DNA from: DASRFA01 sp035651755
Lineage (GTDB): Bacteria > Desulfobacterota > Binatia > UBA12015
Direction: 5' to 3'
Assembly (NCBI GenBank): GCA_035651755.1
Contig: DASRFA010000054.1
Span: forward strand, 1-64,000
DNA length: 64,000 nucleotides
Under the pieces are notes generated by a model. The model did not search any database. It was not told the DNA's origin and saw only the letters and a list, made by a program, of their open reading frames with translations. Positions within the stretch are counted from its first letter, which is position 1. The number at the start of each line of letters is the position of its first letter. Below are positions 43,885-53,200 of the stretch, piece by piece. A program made the translations under genes and the position numbers.

Positions 43885-45114
43885 ATGGATCTCAGCTTCA
43901 GCGCCGAATACGAGAAATTCCGGTCCGAGGTGCGCGCGTTCCTGGCCGAGAACTGGTCGGCCGCGGACGCCGCGCAGGAGCCGCCGACCGACGATCGCAA
44001 CGCGCTCGCCGGCCCGGTCCGCACCGATCGCCGCGCGACCGAGTTCCGCGAAAAGGCGATCGGACGCGGCTACCTCTACCGCCACGTGCCGAAGCGCTGG
44101 GGCGGGAGCGAGCTCTCACCCGATCCGCTGGCGCAGACGATCGTCGCCGACGAGTTCCGGAAGGCGAAGGCGCCGCACGAGATGATCGGCCAGGGGCCGA
44201 GCATGCTCGTTCCGACCCTCATCGAGCACGGCACCGAGGAGCAGAAGGAGAGGTTCATCCGCGGCACGATCCTCGGCCAGATCCGCTGGTGCCAGGGCTA
44301 CTCGGAGCCCGGCTCCGGATCCGACCTCGCCTCGCTGCGCACCAAGGGCGTTCGCGACGGCGACTTCTGGGTGATCAACGGACAGAAGATCTGGACGTCG
44401 GACGCCGTCGGCGCCGACTGGATGTTCTGCCTCGTCCGGACCGAGCCCGACGCGCCCAAGCACGAGGGCATCAGCTACATCCTGATCGACATGAAGACGC
44501 CGGGCATCACCGTGCGTCCGCTCCGCCAGATGACCGGCACCGCCGACTTCAACGAGGTGTTCCTCGAGAACGTGCGCGTCCCCTACTCGAACATCGTCGG
44601 CAAGCGCGGTCAGGGCTGGATCGTCTCGCGCTCGACGCTGAAGCACGAGCGCGCGCTCATCGGGTCGGCGAGCATGAGCCGGCGCGTCTTCGACGGCGCG
44701 GCGATGCTCGCGCAGTTCACGAACGTCCGCGGCACGCCGGCGATCAAAGACCCGGTCATCCGCGACCGCCTGGTGCAGCTCGAGGCGAAGCTTCTCGCGA
44801 GCGAGTACCACGGCTACCGTCAGCTCACGATGAGCGCGCGCGGCGAGGAGCCCGGCATGGCGGCGCTCGTCATGAAGCTCTACTCGACGGTGCTCGGCTA
44901 CGAGATCGCGAAGCTCGCGATGGACGTCCTCGGCGATCGCGGCGTGCTCGCGCCCGGCGAGAGCGAGGCCCCCGGCATGGGGATGCTCGTCTCGGCGTAC
45001 ATGTGGTCGCTCGGCGTGCTGATCGCCGGCGGCACCGCGAACATCCAGCGCAACATCATCGCCGAGCGCGGGCTCGGCCTGCCGCGCGACGCCGCCGCGT
45101 CGGCGAAGAAGTGA
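43885..45114 (+). CDS. Acyl-CoA dehydrogenase, large subunit of a pair
   Basis: 409 residues with full acyl-CoA dehydrogenase domains: substrate/FAD motif GYSEPGSGSDLASLRTKG (about 139-156), INGQKIWTSDA, and the C-terminal AGGTANIQRNIIAERGLGLP. The residue where many ACADs have the catalytic Glu before GT is Gly (AGGT), which is common in heteromeric ACADs. It is 15 bases from the next ACAD gene. Paired genes of this kind encode alpha2-beta2 dehydrogenases, for example for sterol side chains in mycobacteria; the substrate here is unknown. ATG 43885 was chosen; no strong Shine-Dalgarno. Confidence 0.92.
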   Translation: MDLSFSAEYEKFRSEVRAFLAENWSAADAAQEPPTDDRNALAGPVRTDRRATEFREKAIGRGYLYRHVPKRWGGSELSPDPLAQTIVADEFRKAKAPHEMIGQGPSMLVPTLIEHGTEEQKERFIRGTILGQIRWCQGYSEPGSGSDLASLRTKGVRDGDFWVINGQKIWTSDAVGADWMFCLVRTEPDAPKHEGISYILIDMKTPGITVRPLRQMTGTADFNEVFLENVRVPYSNIVGKRGQGWIVSRSTLKHERALIGSASMSRRVFDGAAMLAQFTNVRGTPAIKDPVIRDRLVQLEAKLLASEYHGYRQLTMSARGEEPGMAALVMKLYSTVLGYEIAKLAMDVLGDRGVLAPGESEAPGMGMLVSAYMWSLGVLIAGGTANIQRNIIAERGLGLPRDAAASAKK

Positions 45115-45129
45115 GGCGGGAGCGATCGC

Positions 45130-46218
45130 ATGGACTTCGGACTCTCGCAGGACCAGATCCTCCTCAAGGAGACCATCCGCCGCTTCCTCGACGAGCAGTG
45201 CCCGACGACGCGCGTCCGCCGGGTGATGGAGAGCGACGGCGGCCACGACCCGGAGCTCTGGTCGGGCCTGGTCGAGCTCGGCACCCTCGGTCTCGCCATC
45301 CCCGCCGAGCACGGCGGCGCCGGCCTCGAGCTGCTCGATCTCGCGCTCGCCGCCGAGGAGCTCGGCTACAACGCGACGCCCGGCCCGTTCCTCGGCTCCG
45401 CGCTCGCGGCGGTCGCGATCGCCGAGGGCGGGAGCGACGCGCAGAAGCGCGCCTGGCTTCCGAAGCTCGCCGACGGGAGCGCGATCGGCACGTTCGCGCT
45501 CGGCGAGGCCGACGGCGAGTGGTCGCCCGAGGCCGTCCGCGCGAACGCCGAAGGCGGCAAGCTCACGGGCGTGAAGCACCTCGTCCCGTACGGCGCGCTC
45601 GCGGACGTGCTCCTCGTGGCCGCGCGCGACGCGAGCGGTCCGGGCCTCTTCCTCGTCGACAAGGCCGGTGGCGCGATCGCCGCGAGGGATCTCGGGGGCG
45701 TCGACATGACGCGCCGGCTCTCGCTCGTGAAGCTCGAGGGTGCGCGCGCGGAGAAGCTTCCCGGCGGGCTCGCCGCGGCGAAGCGCACCCGCGACGCGGC
45801 CTGCATCCTGCTGGCGGCGGACGCGTACGGCGGCTGCCGGCGGATGATCGACATGGCGGCCGGCTACGCGAAGGAGCGCGAGCAGTTCGGTCAGATCATC
45901 GGCGCCTTCCAGGCCGTCAAGCACCAGCTCGCGAACCTCGCCTGCGACCTCGAGCCGTCGCTCTCCCTCTGGTGGTACTCGGCGCACGCCTTCGACCGCA
46001 TCCGCGACCAGTCCGAGCGGCACGCCGCGCTCGTGAAGCCGCACCTGACCGACCTCTTCGACCGGGTCGCCCGCGACACGACCGAGCTCCACGGCGGCAT
46101 CGGCTTCACCTGGGAGTACGACCTCCACCTCTGGTTCCGGCGCGCGATCTACGACCGCGGCGCCTTCGGCGACGCGGCCTACCATCGCGCCCGCGCCGCC
46201 GACCTCGCGGGCTGGTGA
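45130..46218 (+). CDS. Acyl-CoA dehydrogenase, small subunit of a pair
   Basis: 362 residues, shorter than its neighbour and more divergent. The N-terminal helical domain has QDQILLKETIRRFLDEQC and GLAIPAEHGGAGLELLDLALAAEELG. The middle beta domain is reduced (TFALGEADGEWS where the FAD motif would be), and the C-terminal part has EREQFGQIIGAFQAVKHQLAN and ELHGGIGFTWEYDLHLWFRRA. The reduced FAD loop fits the partner subunit of a heterotetramer. GGGAG lies upstream. EfpL starts 16 bases after the stop. Confidence 0.9.
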   Translation: MDFGLSQDQILLKETIRRFLDEQCPTTRVRRVMESDGGHDPELWSGLVELGTLGLAIPAEHGGAGLELLDLALAAEELGYNATPGPFLGSALAAVAIAEGGSDAQKRAWLPKLADGSAIGTFALGEADGEWSPEAVRANAEGGKLTGVKHLVPYGALADVLLVAARDASGPGLFLVDKAGGAIAARDLGGVDMTRRLSLVKLEGARAEKLPGGLAAAKRTRDAACILLAADAYGGCRRMIDMAAGYAKEREQFGQIIGAFQAVKHQLANLACDLEPSLSLWWYSAHAFDRIRDQSERHAALVKPHLTDLFDRVARDTTELHGGIGFTWEYDLHLWFRRAIYDRGAFGDAAYHRARAADLAGW

Positions 46219-46234
46219 GGCTCGGGAGCGGGCG

Positions 46235-46807
46235 ATGATCGGCGTCGGAGAGCTGAAGCGCGGGCAGCGGATCCTGATCGACCGCGACCCGTTCCTCATC
46301 CTCGATCTGCACGTCCAGAGCCCGTCCGCGCGCGGCGCGAGCTCGCTCACGAAGGTCAAGGTGCGGAACCTCCGCACCGGCCAGGTGCTCGACAAGACCT
46401 TCCGCGGCGGCGACAAGCTCGAGGAGCCCAACATGGAGCTCCGCGCCGTCCAGTTCCTCTACCAGGACGCCGACGGGTGGCACTTCATGGACAGCGAGAG
46501 CTACGACCAGTTCGCGCTCTCGGCCGACGAGCTCGGCGACGCGGCCGGCTATCTCAAGGAAGGCATGCAGAACATCCGCTCGGTCGTCTTCAACGACCGG
46601 GTGATCTCGATCGACCTTCCGACGACCGTCGTCCTGCGCGTGGCCGACACTGCGCCCGCGATCCGCGGCGCGACCGCGCAGGACCAGAGGAAGCCGGCGC
46701 GCCTCGAGACCGGGCTCGAGATCCAGGTGCCGTCGTATCTCGAGCCGGGCGAGCTCGTGCAGGTCGACACGCGCGACGCGCGCTTCGTCGCGCGCGCCAA
46801 GGGCTGA
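46235..46807 (+). CDS. efpL: EF-P paralogue of the EfpL/YeiP type
   Basis: 190 residues, three beta domains. The tip loop is VQSPSARGASSLTK, close to the SPTARGAAT loop of YeiP, now named EfpL, and unlike the PGKGxA loop of EF-P with its modified Lys. EfpL helps ribosomes through proline and other stalling motifs without a modified Lys. Domains II and III are conserved (RVISIDLPTTVVLRV, ETGLEIQVPSYLEPGELVQVDTRDARFVARA). It starts 16 bases after an acyl-CoA dehydrogenase, presumably in one transcript. The Thr-Pro-rich secreted proteins in this genome would be demanding for translation (inference). Confidence 0.85.
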   Translation: MIGVGELKRGQRILIDRDPFLILDLHVQSPSARGASSLTKVKVRNLRTGQVLDKTFRGGDKLEEPNMELRAVQFLYQDADGWHFMDSESYDQFALSADELGDAAGYLKEGMQNIRSVVFNDRVISIDLPTTVVLRVADTAPAIRGATAQDQRKPARLETGLEIQVPSYLEPGELVQVDTRDARFVARAKG

Positions 46808-46891
46808 GCTCGTCGGCGTCGTCGCGCCGGTCGCGCCCCGCGCATCGGCGCGCCACCGCTCGCGGCGGGCGCCGATCGCGCGGCGACGCGG

Positions 46892-47386
46892 TCACTTCTT
46901 GTGGATCTGCCCGCGCACCTCGCCGCCGGGGTGCGCGGCGGTGTGGATGTTCGCGTAGGTGTTGCCGGCCTTGATGGCGTTGACGGCATCCGAGAAGTTC
47001 GAGATGCCCATTGCCGGCGCCGGTAAGAGGTCGGCGGACGTCAGGGTGCCGCTCAAATCGGTGAACGGCGCGAGCGCGAGGTTGAAGATGATCGGCCCGT
47101 TGACGCCCGGATCGCCGACGTGGATGTGCGCGAAGAGCACGGCGACGAGACCGCTCTGCGAGATCTCGTAGTCGATCTCCGTGTCGTTGTTCCGGAACTT
47201 GAACTGTGCGAACCCCGTGCCGGTCGCGTCGACCGGCGGGACCTCCTCTCCACCAGTCATGTTCGCGACGAACTTGTTGTCGTCGTCGCTACCGCACGCG
47301 TGCGTGAGCGCGATCGTCGCCGCCGCGAGCGCGATGACCGCCATCCAAACGAAGGAACCGAGCCCGAGCCGCTTCATCGTCTTCAT
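46892..47386 (-). CDS. CHRD domain lipoprotein
   Basis: 164 residues. Lipoprotein signal (VWMAVIALAAATIALTHAC, Cys31) and a CHRD domain: FVANMTGGEEVPPVDATGTGFAQF, IDYEISQSGL, LFAHIHVGDPGVNGPIIFNL and ANIHTAAHPGGEVRGQI. CHRD was named from chordin; bacterial examples are secreted and some bind metals or act in adhesion, but the function is unproven. Convergent with efpL; no hairpin of note is between them. Confidence 0.92.
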   Translation of the reverse strand: MKTMKRLGLGSFVWMAVIALAAATIALTHACGSDDDNKFVANMTGGEEVPPVDATGTGFAQFKFRNNDTEIDYEISQSGLVAVLFAHIHVGDPGVNGPIIFNLALAPFTDLSGTLTSADLLPAPAMGISNFSDAVNAIKAGNTYANIHTAAHPGGEVRGQIHKK

Positions 47387-47619
47387 GAGGTAGCCTCCCG
47401 CGAGGGCCTTGGTTCAGGCGCGCCCTCTCTGTCAAGCGGTACGCTTTGCATGCGACGCCGGATGCCCGTCCGCGACGGCTCCGCGCCGACCCCCTCGGCG
47501 ACCGCTCCCCTCGGCCGCATCATCGCCGCCTTCCGCGCGTGTGTCACCACCGGGCCGCCGCGCCGGCGACCCCAACGGTCGTTTTCCGGGCGCCTGGGGA
47601 CCTGTTACGGTGCGTCCGC

Positions 47620-48129
47620 ATGATCCTGACGCGCGACGCCATCCTGGCGGAGATCGCCGCCGGGCGCGTCGTCATCGATCCCTTCGCCCCCGACCAGGTC
47701 GGCCCGGCCTCGGTGGACCTGCATCTCGCCGACGAGATCCGCGTGATCGACGGCGGCCCGCCCGTCATCGACGTGAACGACGACGCGGACTATCGCACCG
47801 TGAGCCGCGTTCAGCCCCTGCGCGACCCGTACGTCCTTTCTCCCGGCGAGACGATCCACGGCATCACCCGCGAGCAGGTGACCCTCCCGGACGACATCGC
47901 CGGGTGGCTCGAGGGGAGGTCGCGCTTCGCCCGCCTCGGCCTCATGATCCACGTGACCGCCGGCTTCGTGAACCCCGGCATCCGAAACCGCCAGGTCCTC
48001 GAGATCAGCAACGTCTCGAACCGCCCCCTGGCGATCCACGCGGGGACCCGAATCTGCCAGATCGTCCTGCAGCGCTGCGAGGGTCGAGCGAGGTACGAGG
48101 GAAGGTTCGCCGAGCAGGAGAAGCTCTAG
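47620..48129 (+). CDS. dcd: dCTP deaminase
   Basis: 169 residues from ATG 47620. It deaminates dCTP to dUTP, supplying thymidylate synthesis. Motifs: QVGPASVDLHLADEI, WLEGRSRFARLGLMIHVTAGFVNPG with the catalytic Glu/Arg region, and EISNVSNRPLAIHAGTRICQIVL. Length fits a trimeric dUTPase-fold enzyme. The bifunctional dCTP deaminase/dUTPase type is slightly longer and cannot be excluded. A 10-bp inverted repeat follows at 48186. Confidence 0.9.
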   Translation: MILTRDAILAEIAAGRVVIDPFAPDQVGPASVDLHLADEIRVIDGGPPVIDVNDDADYRTVSRVQPLRDPYVLSPGETIHGITREQVTLPDDIAGWLEGRSRFARLGLMIHVTAGFVNPGIRNRQVLEISNVSNRPLAIHAGTRICQIVLQRCEGRARYEGRFAEQEKL

Positions 48130-48524
48130 CGCCGGCGTCGGCGACGGCACGCCTGTCGCGCCGTGGAGCTCGACATCTTGTCGCTTGGAGAGGACAAGAG
48201 TCCTCTCCACCGAACAGCCGGACCGCTCTCCCCCGAGCAATGCACGCGCCGCGGCGATAGATGCAGGACGTTCCGCCTGCAGTGCTGGCACCCAACTTGC
48301 GTACGCGCCAGCGTCCGAACACGGCAGCGCAGAGGGAAGCTCGAGCTGCCGCACGTCAATTCATTTCAGTGTTGACAGTACGGCGTTCTCCTCAGCGCTT
48401 CCCCGCGGGGCGCCCGACGTCGGGGAGACGGGGAGATGCGCATCGGCGCCGCGACCGATCGGGCAGACGATCGACGGCCATACTTGATGGCTTCCCCCCT
48501 CCGTCGACTCCGCGCCGCCTTTGC
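48130..48524. other. Intergenic region between dcd and the LuxR-type regulator
   Basis: 395 bases with no convincing gene. It holds one perfect 10-bp inverted repeat (48186-48209) and a TTGACA at 48372-48377, which lacks a -10 match at 16-18 bases. A weak frame at 48163-48375 has no ribosome-binding site. Confidence 0.5.
48186..48209. terminator. Perfect 10-bp inverted repeat downstream of dcd
   Basis: TGGAGAGGAC-AAGA-GTCCTCTCCA, 56 bases after the dcd stop. No T-run follows, so it may be a weak terminator of dcd or an operator for the downstream regulator gene. Confidence 0.45.
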
Positions 48525-49205
48525 ATGAACGTGATCGTCCTCACGCCGGTCCGGTTGCTCGCCGACGGCCTCGCCGCCTGTTTCAGCAGGCGGCCGGGCA
48601 TGACGGTCTCCGCGGTCGTCAACGACCTCGCCGGCCTGAGGCACGCGCTCGCCACGACGGAGCGTGACGTGGTGCTGGTCGACGTCACCCAAGGCATCGA
48701 CTACTACGACATCCGCTCGATCGCCGCCGAATGGCGGGACGTGGCGCTCGTCGCGCTGGGCCTTCACGAGCAGCGCCAGGAGGTCATCCAATGCGGGCGC
48801 GCCGGCTTCTCCGGCTACGTGGCGCGCAATGCATCGATCGATGCTTTGTGCGACGCGCTCTCCGAGGTCGCCCGCGGCCATCTCGCCTGCCCGCCCGAGA
48901 TCTCGGGCGGCCTTCTTCGGGCGCTGTTCGAGCGGGGCACCTCGCCCACCGATCGCGATGCCGAATCGATGCTGACCCACCGGGAAAGCCAGGTGCTGCA
49001 CCTGCTCGGCCAAGGGCTCACGAACAAGGAGATCGCCGGCGAACTCTTCCTCAGCGTGGCGACGGTGAAGCACCACGTCCATCACATCCTCGAGAAGATG
49101 AACCTTCCGCGCCGGACCCAGGCGATGCGTCGGGTCCGAGACGCGCCGTGGATCGCGCACGCGCCGGCGCGACGCGCCACTGCCCGATCACGCGCGACCT
49201 CCTAG
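48525..49205 (+). CDS. LuxR-family regulator with a degenerate receiver domain
   Basis: 226 residues. The N-terminal receiver-like domain (1-115) begins NVIVLTPVRLLADGLAACF, where the usual acidic pair (as in VDDHP) is replaced by TP. A candidate phospho-acceptor Asp is in VVLVDVTQG, but the conserved Lys of GYLLKDA is an Arg (GYVARNA). The C-terminal LuxR HTH (about 145-205) is intact: LTHRESQVLHLLGQGLTNKEI...ATVKHHVHHILEKM. It is therefore probably a pseudo-receiver controlled without normal phosphorylation. It converges on the minus-strand TPR/eCIS operon (21 bases between stops) and is a candidate regulator of it (inference). Confidence 0.85.
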   Translation: MNVIVLTPVRLLADGLAACFSRRPGMTVSAVVNDLAGLRHALATTERDVVLVDVTQGIDYYDIRSIAAEWRDVALVALGLHEQRQEVIQCGRAGFSGYVARNASIDALCDALSEVARGHLACPPEISGGLLRALFERGTSPTDRDAESMLTHRESQVLHLLGQGLTNKEIAGELFLSVATVKHHVHHILEKMNLPRRTQAMRRVRDAPWIAHAPARRATARSRATS

Positions 49206-49226
49206 GCCGCCTCGGACTCGGCGTCC

Positions 49227-50240
49227 TCAAGGACCCGCCAGCGAATCGAGGACGGCGTGCGCCCGGGCCGTCCACTCGGACTCCGGCTGCCAGCGCTCAA
49301 TCGCTTTCTCCAGCTCCAGCCGGGCCTCGTCGATCCTGCCGAGCTCCTTGAGCGAAAGGCCGAGATTGAAGTGGAGCGTCGGATTGCCCGCGCCCTCGGT
49401 CAAAAGGGGTCGAAGCAGGGCCACCGCCTCTTCCCATTTCCCGAGCGCCATCTCCACGACCGCGAGATTGCCCGCGGCTTCCAGAAAATCCGGACACGCC
49501 TCGAGGACACGGCGAAGCTCCTCTTCGGCGACGCCCACGTCCCCCATCGCGAGGCGCGCGATGGCGAGGTTGTAGCGCGCGACAGCGAGACTCGGTTCCA
49601 GGTCGAGCGCGCGGCGACAGCAGTCGACTGCCGCCTCCAGCTCGCCGCGGGCGAGGCGTACGAGACCGAGACGGGTCCAGGCCTCGGGCTGACGCCGGTC
49701 GAGAGAGAGAACGAGGCTCAGGTTCTTCTCCGCGCCGTCGAGATCGCCGAGCGCGACGAGCACCGCGCTCAGACCGACCAACGCCGGGATGTGGCCCGGT
49801 CGGAGATCCAAGTAGCGCTCGTATGGTCGTCGCGCCGCCACCGGGTCCCCCTGCGCGCAGAGCGCCTGCGCGAGGTTCAGCCATGCCACTTCGTGCGCCG
49901 GGTCCAGCGCGAGCGCCGTCCGATAGGCGTCGATGGACTCTTCGATCCGCCCGAGAGCCAGGAGCGCGTTCCCGAGATTGTTGCGCGCGAGGGCGCACGA
50001 CGGTTGGAGCTCGATCGCGCGCCGGTAGAGCTCGATCGCCTCCCGATGACGGCCTTCGGCTGCGGTCGCGAAGCCGAGGTTGTTCAGAGCCGTCGCATTG
50101 GAAGGATCGAGCGACAGCGCCGCGAGATACTCCCGACGAGCATCGTCGATCTCTCCAGCCATGTGTCGGGCGACGCCGCGGTTGTTATGGAGCGACGACT
50201 CCTCGATCCGTGCCGGCTCGTGATCGCCATTCGCCGTCAT
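49227..50240 (-). CDS. TPR repeat protein of the eCIS-like operon
   Basis: 337 residues from ATG 50240; GGAGG 6 bases upstream. About nine consecutive 34-residue tetratricopeptide repeats fill the protein (for example NATALNNLGFATAAEGRHREAIELYRRAIELQP and ALARNNLGNALLALGRIEESIDAYRTALALDP, each split here only for illustration). No enzymatic domain or signal peptide. It starts 14 bases after the stop of the DUF4157 gene, so it is the last gene of that operon. TPR proteins in such loci may help assembly or load effectors; this is inference. Confidence 0.85.
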   Translation of the reverse strand: MTANGDHEPARIEESSLHNNRGVARHMAGEIDDARREYLAALSLDPSNATALNNLGFATAAEGRHREAIELYRRAIELQPSCALARNNLGNALLALGRIEESIDAYRTALALDPAHEVAWLNLAQALCAQGDPVAARRPYERYLDLRPGHIPALVGLSAVLVALGDLDGAEKNLSLVLSLDRRQPEAWTRLGLVRLARGELEAAVDCCRRALDLEPSLAVARYNLAIARLAMGDVGVAEEELRRVLEACPDFLEAAGNLAVVEMALGKWEEAVALLRPLLTEGAGNPTLHFNLGLSLKELGRIDEARLELEKAIERWQPESEWTARAHAVLDSLAGP

Positions 50241-50254
50241 GAGAGGCCTCCAAG

Positions 50255-53200
50255 CTATTTCGGCAGCAATTCCTTCACGGCCCGTTTGTAGTCGATCTGC
50301 GGCACGATGAACTCGACCTGGTTCAGGGAGAGCTCGAACGGTTTCCCGAAGACGTAGCGCACCGGGAACCGCAGACCGATCTTCAGGCCGCTGCCCCATT
50401 CCTTCGCGGCGAGGTTCCAGTCCTTGCGGTAGACGTCGCCGATCAGGACGACGTCGACCTTGACGTAGGCGTTGATCCCGAACTTGAGCACCGGCTGCGC
50501 GCTCAGATCCGCGACGGCCTCGACGCCGAACTGGTTGTTTTGATACTTGATCTGCACCTGTGCGGACAACGCGCCCTGCAGCCCGAGCGCTCCGCGCAAT
50601 TCGATGCCGCCCGTCGCGGACGCGACCCCGACGCTCAAGCCGATCCCGCCGTGGACCCCGAGTGCCAGGTCCGCGAGAGCCGGCACGAACAGCTCTCCGC
50701 CGCCCGCGAATTCGAATTTCGATTCCTCGTGCGAGGGGTCGAACGCGGCCTTCACCTTGAGATGTCGGATCTGTCCGGGACCGATGGCTGCGCGCGCCGT
50801 CAGGTCCGCTCCGATCTCGGCGACCAGCCCGACGCTTCGCGGCCCGACCGGAATCGCGAAGATGGGGATCTGCGTCCCGACGCTGAAGATCGTCTTCTCG
50901 ACGGCCTTTTGCGGGAACAGATTGAGCTGCTCGGGGATTCGCAGCTCGCCGCTGATCTTCGCGGTTCCGTCTTCGCGAAGCTCCATCCCCACGGCGGCGA
51001 CGAGGCCGGGGATGATCTCATACGCGAGCTCGCCGCGGCCGCTCAGCTTGTGCGTCGCGTCGAGCGCGGCGTGCACGGTTCCGGAGAGCTTGCCCTTCTT
51101 GTAGCTCAGGTCGCCGGCGCCGGTGAGCGCTCCCTTCGCGTACCGGACGTGGAACGCCGCCGCGGCTCCCTGGAGGCCCGGGACGTCCAAGCCGACGTCT
51201 CCGCTCCCCTCGAGGTCGCCATTTCGGTAGGCCAACCCGATTTCCGCGGACTTCAACCCGGGAATGCTGAGCGCGGCGATACCGGTGACGGCATAGTTCC
51301 CGGATTTGTCGATGCCGAAGGCCAGGGTTCCCTTCTTGATGCCGGGAATCCCGAGGACCACTTCTCCCGCCCCGTCGATCCCACGGTCGGAAAAGTGCAC
51401 GACGAGCCCGGCCGACTTGATGGCGGACTTGCCCGGGAAGTTGAAATCGTTCTTTTCGATGTGGACTTCGCCCGCCAACTGGCGCTTCGCGTAGGAGATC
51501 TTTCCCTTGGTCTTCGTGAGACCGGGGACGGCGAAGTCGACGGTGCCGACGGCGTTGAATCCGTCTTTGTCCGCGTCGGCGCGAAGAGTCGCCGTGGCGA
51601 AGGTACCGACCTTGAAGCCGAAAGTGCCGTGCGCGGACAGCTTCTGGTTCTCCAAGCGGACGACGATGCTGGACTCGGTGACGGCGAGCCCGGGGATCGG
51701 CAGCGCCTTCTTCAGCGATTCCGGGGGGACCGTCACGCCTCCGGTGAGGGCGCCGTTGCGGATGTCGAGGACGATCACCGTGTGCCGTAGGAGCGGCAGC
51801 GTCGGGATCAGCTCGGCGTGTCCGATCAGCTTGCCACCTTGGAATTCGAGCTTGAAGGTCGTCTCGCTGAGAAATGGAAAAGCGGCCTGCAAAGGCGACG
51901 GCTTCGGCGCGAATTGAACGAGGTTCTTGCTGTCCTTGACGACCGCCAACGTCAGCTTGCGACCCTTCGGCGCCGCGAGCGGCAAGAGCGCCATCGCGTC
52001 GATCTCGGCCGTCAGGGTTCCGTCCTTCGCGGCGATACCCTTGCTGCCCGGATACACGGTCAGCTGATCCAGCGTCATGCCGGTGATGAGCTGGTGACCC
52101 CTCTTGCCGAGCTGGCGTCTCATCGCCGTCGTGCGTCCGCCGCCGCTCGCGGTCTCGGCGAGCACCAGATCGATCTCGTATGAATCCTTACCGACCGTCA
52201 CGTCGAACGCGTCGACCGGTGAGCCGGCGATGCCCACCTTCGCTTCGGCCTCGCGGCATTTGTCCACCGGCATCCCGGACTCGAGGTGCGTCTTTCGTAT
52301 GATGAGATCGATGTCCTCGATGTCCTGAGTCAGATTGCAGGCCGCCTTGACGTCGCGCTTCAGGGTCCCGATGATCCCGCGGAAGCGCGATCCTGCCGTC
52401 CCGTTGTTCGATGGCTCGAGGAGCTGCAAATTCTCCGGGACGTTGGTGCCGGAAAGTTGGAGCTCGACGATGTGGTCGATCTCGCACGTCTCCCCTTTGG
52501 GCGCTTTGGCAAAGTCGAACGTCGATTCGGTGGTCTTTCGTTTCCAGATGTTCTGGAGCGTCGTCGTCCCCGGACGCTGTTGTCGCGCTTCTTCGTCGGA
52601 GATCGCCCGCAGCTTCCCCTGAGCCGCTTTCGACGCGTAGAACTTGCTCACGTCGCCTTTTTCCTTCGGAATGGTGAGCTGAAATTCGGGTGTCGCGGGA
52701 AGGTCGACGAGGACCTTCACCCCTTTCAAAGCGGTGACGGTCCCAGGGCAGGCCGCCTTCTTGTGCTGCACGCGTGGCGTCGCGCCGGAATGCGCCACGG
52801 TCGGCACGCGGCCCTGAACGATCCGCTCGGAATTTCGCTCGGCCTCGACCTCGAAGCGATCGCCAGCAGCTCCGACGGTCGTGCGCGTCGACGTACCGGT
52901 CGCCGTGCCCGCTCGCTGCTGCAGCACGTGGGTCAGCTCGTGCGCGAGGAGCTTCTGGCCTGCGACGGTATGCGGCTCGAAGCGGCCGCGGGCGAAGTAG
53001 ATGTCGCGGCCGGTGGTGAATGCGTCGGCGGCCAGGGCGTCGGCGGCGCGCGCGGCGCTGGGACCCGTGTGGACGCGGACGTCGCGGAAGTCGGCTCCGA
53101 AGCGCTCCTCCATGAACGAGCGGCTCTGGCCTTGGAGCGGCGAGCCGGCGCTTCCCGTCGGGACGACCCGCTGCCCCTGGACTTCCATTGAGAGCTCGCT

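Noticed and set aside
48163..48375. Possible 70-residue gene upstream of the LuxR-type regulator
   Set aside because: GTG start without Shine-Dalgarno, Cys/Arg-rich translation with no motif, and the inverted repeat falls inside it.
48372..48400. TTGACA promoter for the LuxR-type gene
   Set aside because: Only GCGCTT lies 17 bases downstream; no acceptable -10 element at 16-18 bases.
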